DNA from: Harmonia axyridis
Lineage: Eukaryota; Arthropoda; Insecta; Coleoptera; Coccinellidae
NCBI RefSeq assembly: GCF_914767665.1
Contig: NC_059506.1
Coordinates: forward strand, 2,728,001-2,792,000
Length of the DNA: 64,000 bases
Direction of reading: 5' to 3'
The notes below the pieces were generated by a model. It had not been told where the DNA came from, did no database searches, and saw only the letters and a program-made list of their open reading frames with translations. Within the stretch, counting starts at the first letter, position 1, and each line of letters begins with the position of its first letter. Made by a program: the position numbers and the translations under genes. Shown one piece after another: positions 61,765 through 64,000 of this stretch.

Positions 61765-62196
61765 TCAGGACGTTACAAACATTGCCCAATATGTACCAAT
61801 ATCATCCCAATATTCGTCTGGTACATCTGCCACATTTTCGGAGGAAGTCGATTCGATTATGTATTCCCCCAAGATATCTTCTTTGGGGACAGGGCTCCGG
61901 CAGTAAGGACAAGTCTCATTTTGACTTGCCCATTTAGAAATACATTCACGGTGAAAGGAATGTCTGCAGTTTGTTATGTATATTCCGTTTTTCAATGGCT
62001 CTAAACAAATTGTGCAGTCTCCTTCCACCAAATTTGTTCCAATTTCCTCCGAACATTGTGGACATCGCGAGATATTGGCCCCCTCCGTGCTCAGACATTT
62101 TTTGTGGACCTGATGCAAGCATTTCCCAACGAATACATCTGTTTCGTCAATTTCTTGACCACAAATAATGCATTTTTCAAGATTACTCGTATCCAT
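61765..62196 (-). CDS. Small tandem-RING protein, probable E3 ubiquitin ligase
   Basis: The single coding exon encodes 143 residues. Residues 61-99 form a canonical RING-H2: C61, C64, C77, H79, H82, C85, C96, C99. Ile63, Trp89 and Pro97 stand where E2 enzymes usually bind. Residues 9-48 repeat the same ligand order (C9, C12, C26, H28, H31, C34, C45, C48), so this is a double RING with no membrane segment. The tail (residues 105-143) is acidic (ESTSSENVADVPDEYWDD). RING-H2 proteins usually promote ubiquitin transfer; the substrate cannot be guessed. The ATG is one base downstream of an acceptor (GTTTTTTTTCAG), which implies a 5' UTR intron. I do not recognise an orthologue. The frame is clean, so the gene is likely functional. 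Confidence 0.85.
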   Translation of the reverse strand: MDTSNLEKCIICGQEIDETDVFVGKCLHQVHKKCLSTEGANISRCPQCSEEIGTNLVEGDCTICLEPLKNGIYITNCRHSFHRECISKWASQNETCPYCRSPVPKEDILGEYIIESTSSENVADVPDEYWDDIGTYWAMFVTS

Positions 62197-62402
62197 TCTG
62201 AAAAAAACAAAATCATTAAGTTTTTATAACAATCATTAGGTAGAAGAAATTCTTTTTAAACACATTTTATCCAGGAAAGACGGCCATATTACGTCCAAAA
62301 TTTGACAAATCACCTAATTCAATAAAATAAAATCAAGTTTAATTTACAGATGACTGATTACCTACTTATGCACTAGCTAAAAAATTATAATTTGATATAT
62401 TT

Positions 62403-62453
62403 ACCTTCCTTTCGATGTTATCTGAGCAATCGTCAAATATATATAGGTATATA
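62403..62453 (-). promoter_or_regulatory. TATA/TCAG promoter and tiny 5' exon of the RING gene
   Basis: On the minus strand, TATATAC (62453-62447) lies 30 bases before the A of TCAGA (62425-62421), an arthropod-type initiator. Nineteen bases later GGAAG|GTAAAT is a good splice donor, giving a very short non-coding first exon. It would splice to the acceptor at 62197. Confidence 0.5.
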
Positions 62454-62777
62454 AGGGCAATCAACTGTTCACGAAGAGAGATCTATTCAAACTAAGCTCA
62501 AAAGTTTTCGTTGTACACTTAAGTACATTCGAAAGTCTAATTGAGATACCTGAGTTCGAAAATCATTTCAGAATATAGGCGTTTTCTATTGGTTCCCTGC
62601 AATGACGCAGCCAATTTTTTGTTTAGGGTGGGGGCTGAACGAAATTGGCGACAAAGGGTTTGGAGGAGAGGGGGAATTGATGTCTGTTGATGCCTGGCGG
62701 TGTGGCTGTTGTTCATATAAATATTTAAATATTAAAATTCATGTTATAATTCGGAGATTGAACTGAAAAAAAATAAA

Positions 62778-62970
62778 TTAGGTATTTTTTAAATTCGGTT
62801 TCATTTCAGATGTTCCTAGGATATTTAATACATTCTCAATGTTGCATTCAAAATCATAAAAAAAATTGTTTTGTGGAATGAATGCTGCCAATATCTTATT
62901 TCGCATTGTCTGTTGAAAGTAGAATAAGTTCATTTCGACGTGATAGTCGATACTGGTAATCAACAAAATA
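62778..62970 (-). other. Possible terminal exon of an unknown gene
   Basis: On the minus strand, an acceptor-like TTGTTGATTACCAG is followed by an open stretch. It includes YHVEMNLFYFQQTMRNKILA and FYDFECNIENVLNILGTSEM, and stops at TAA. Composition is protein-like but AT-driven, and there is no clear poly(A) signal or domain. It might be chance. Confidence 0.25.
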
Positions 62971-63232
62971 ATTTGCTTCATATAGATATGTTAGTAAATA
63001 ATATAAAGAATGTACCGAAAATGAATTAAATTTGATTCGGAATTCTCGAAATTTCCTTCTTCCAAATCTTGAATTGACATTCAAGCGTTATTTCGTTGGC
63101 TGTTTCTGAATTCATTTCCCATTAATGTGTTTTTTAAAATCAGTCGCAGAGTTATTACTCTGAAAAATCAAACACGTCAATGATGATAACACAGATTGAT
63201 GTTTGTAAAATTTATTACAATTTCAAAAAAAA

Positions 63233-63424
63233 TTTTTTTTTTTCCTTTATATGTGCTTGGCTACTAAGGCCATCTACACAGCGAACATTTCATATTTTTT
63301 TACTATATCAAACTCATAAACCTCCACCAGACATACACAACATCCATGACCTAGCCAGGATTCGAACCCGGTACCTTCGGCACCACAGCCAACTTCTCAG
63401 TCCACTGTACTACCGAAGTAGTCC
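63233..63424 (-). mobile_element. tRNA-derived SINE
   Basis: The minus strand has a pol III A box (TAGTACAGTGG, 63412-63402) and a perfect B box (GGTTCGAATCC, 63368-63358), 33 bases apart. A tRNA-unrelated body and an A-rich tail at 63243-63233 follow. AAAAAAATTT on both sides may be the target duplication, though it is low-complexity. The acceptor arms do not pair, so it is not a tRNA gene. Confidence 0.7.
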
Positions 63425-63434
63425 AAAAAAATTT

Positions 63435-64000
63435 GAAGCCACATATTTTCATTGTTTCGGAATATTTTTCTTCTTCTTCTTCATCTTTTCGAAAGCGAAA
63501 GGTTTGTTCCACCTCTCACGTGACCTCTTAACATAGGAATGTTTTTCGAGTAGCATAATTGTGTATTTTTATGACCGAGCAATCCTAGCATTGCTCGGCA
63601 ACTTCGTCATTTTTAAGAGAGTATTTTTGTAGCATATGTTAACCATGATACTTGAAGCAAAGAAAATGTAATAATTCTTTGTGTCGTGGTGTCCAACTAC
63701 TCATCTACTACTTGGTGGCAACAGAATTCGAATTTTACAGTAATTTATGGGAAGAAGCCCCCAGATTTTCTGATGAAAATAATATCTCGAATATTAATTT
63801 CATATTATCATAAGTAGGTATTTTATAATTTGAATTATCGTCATTAACAATATATTAGTCATTATCTTATCATGCATCGAAGTTGTTACGTCTTCTACCA
63901 AAATAAAATAACAAATTCAGCCCAAACGTCTTAGGGGTTGTCCATTAATCACGTGATCTTTTTTTAGCATTTTTTAACCCCCTCCCCCATTAGTGATACG
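63435..64000. other. Window end without recognised feature
   Basis: No gene supported. TGACCGAGCAATCCTAGCATTGCTCGG (63572-63598, given here as one imperfect hairpin) is the only structure noted. Confidence 0.35.

Noticed and set aside
61741..62168. Plus-strand open frames over the RING gene
   Set aside because: They are antisense shadows; the zinc-ligand pattern exists only on the minus strand.
63350..63424. Possible tRNA gene on the minus strand
   Set aside because: The T arm and both promoter boxes are present, but the 5' segment cannot pair with the 3' CTAGGTC to form an acceptor stem. It is better explained as the head of a SINE.
1..64000. CRISPR arrays, bacterial operons, ribosomal RNA genes, phage or viral genes
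   Set aside because: No regularly spaced repeats, Shine-Dalgarno-led gene runs, rRNA signature or viral protein motifs were seen. The reverse transcriptases all belong to LINE or Penelope-type elements.

Overview
The window is nuclear DNA of an insect, most likely a beetle, although no marker in it fixes the order. It is AT-rich and intron-bearing, with arthropod-type core promoters (TATA plus TCAGT). Decayed transposons of many families fill most of it: Tc1, mariner, rosa-type DD41D, hAT, Harbinger, P-like, I/jockey/RTE-like LINEs, a Penelope-like element and a tRNA-derived SINE. I found no bacterial, phage or CRISPR feature.

Host genes. (1) Two tandem cathepsin L-like papain-family genes lie on the plus strand, at about 21.3-27.5 kb and 31.0-38.8 kb. 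Each has three coding exons, and both introns sit at the same positions in phase 0. The downstream copy has an intact Cys-His-Asn active site. The upstream copy reads through but has Ser in place of the catalytic Cys, so it is probably a non-protease homologue. Both have a GATAAG site shortly upstream. (2) On the minus strand, five exons (47.8, 44.4, 18.7, 17.1 and 14.1 kb) have good splice sites and fully compatible phases. They join into at least 295 codons of an alpha-helical protein that I do not recognise. The cathepsin pair sits inside this gene's roughly 25 kb intron, on the opposite strand. (3) A small double-RING protein gene with its own TATA/TCAG promoter lies on the minus strand at 61.8-62.4 kb.

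Layout. 0-13.8 kb is almost all transposon sequence: a rosa deletion derivative, a pogo-like relic, a hAT MITE, Tc1, LINE pieces, and mariner sandwiched between two copies of an unclassified 1.3 kb element with 8-bp target duplications. 13.8-19 kb holds three exons of the minus-strand gene and a third copy of that element. 21-39 kb holds the cathepsin genes, with LINEs, a Harbinger relic, a P-like element carrying a THAP start, and an uninterrupted Tc1 transposase in or between them. 39-48 kb holds LINEs, an RpS15A processed pseudogene, very long hairpins, and the first two recognised exons of the minus-strand gene. 48-61 kb holds MITEs, a second Tc1 family with one nonsense codon, a 2.4 kb imperfect palindrome made of inverted transposase copies, the third rosa derivative, and a Penelope-like relic beside a hammerhead-like motif. 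61-64 kb holds the RING gene and a SINE.

Limits. Transposon names come from protein motifs, terminal repeats and target duplications read by eye. Exon models rest on splice consensus, phase and family similarity, without transcript data.
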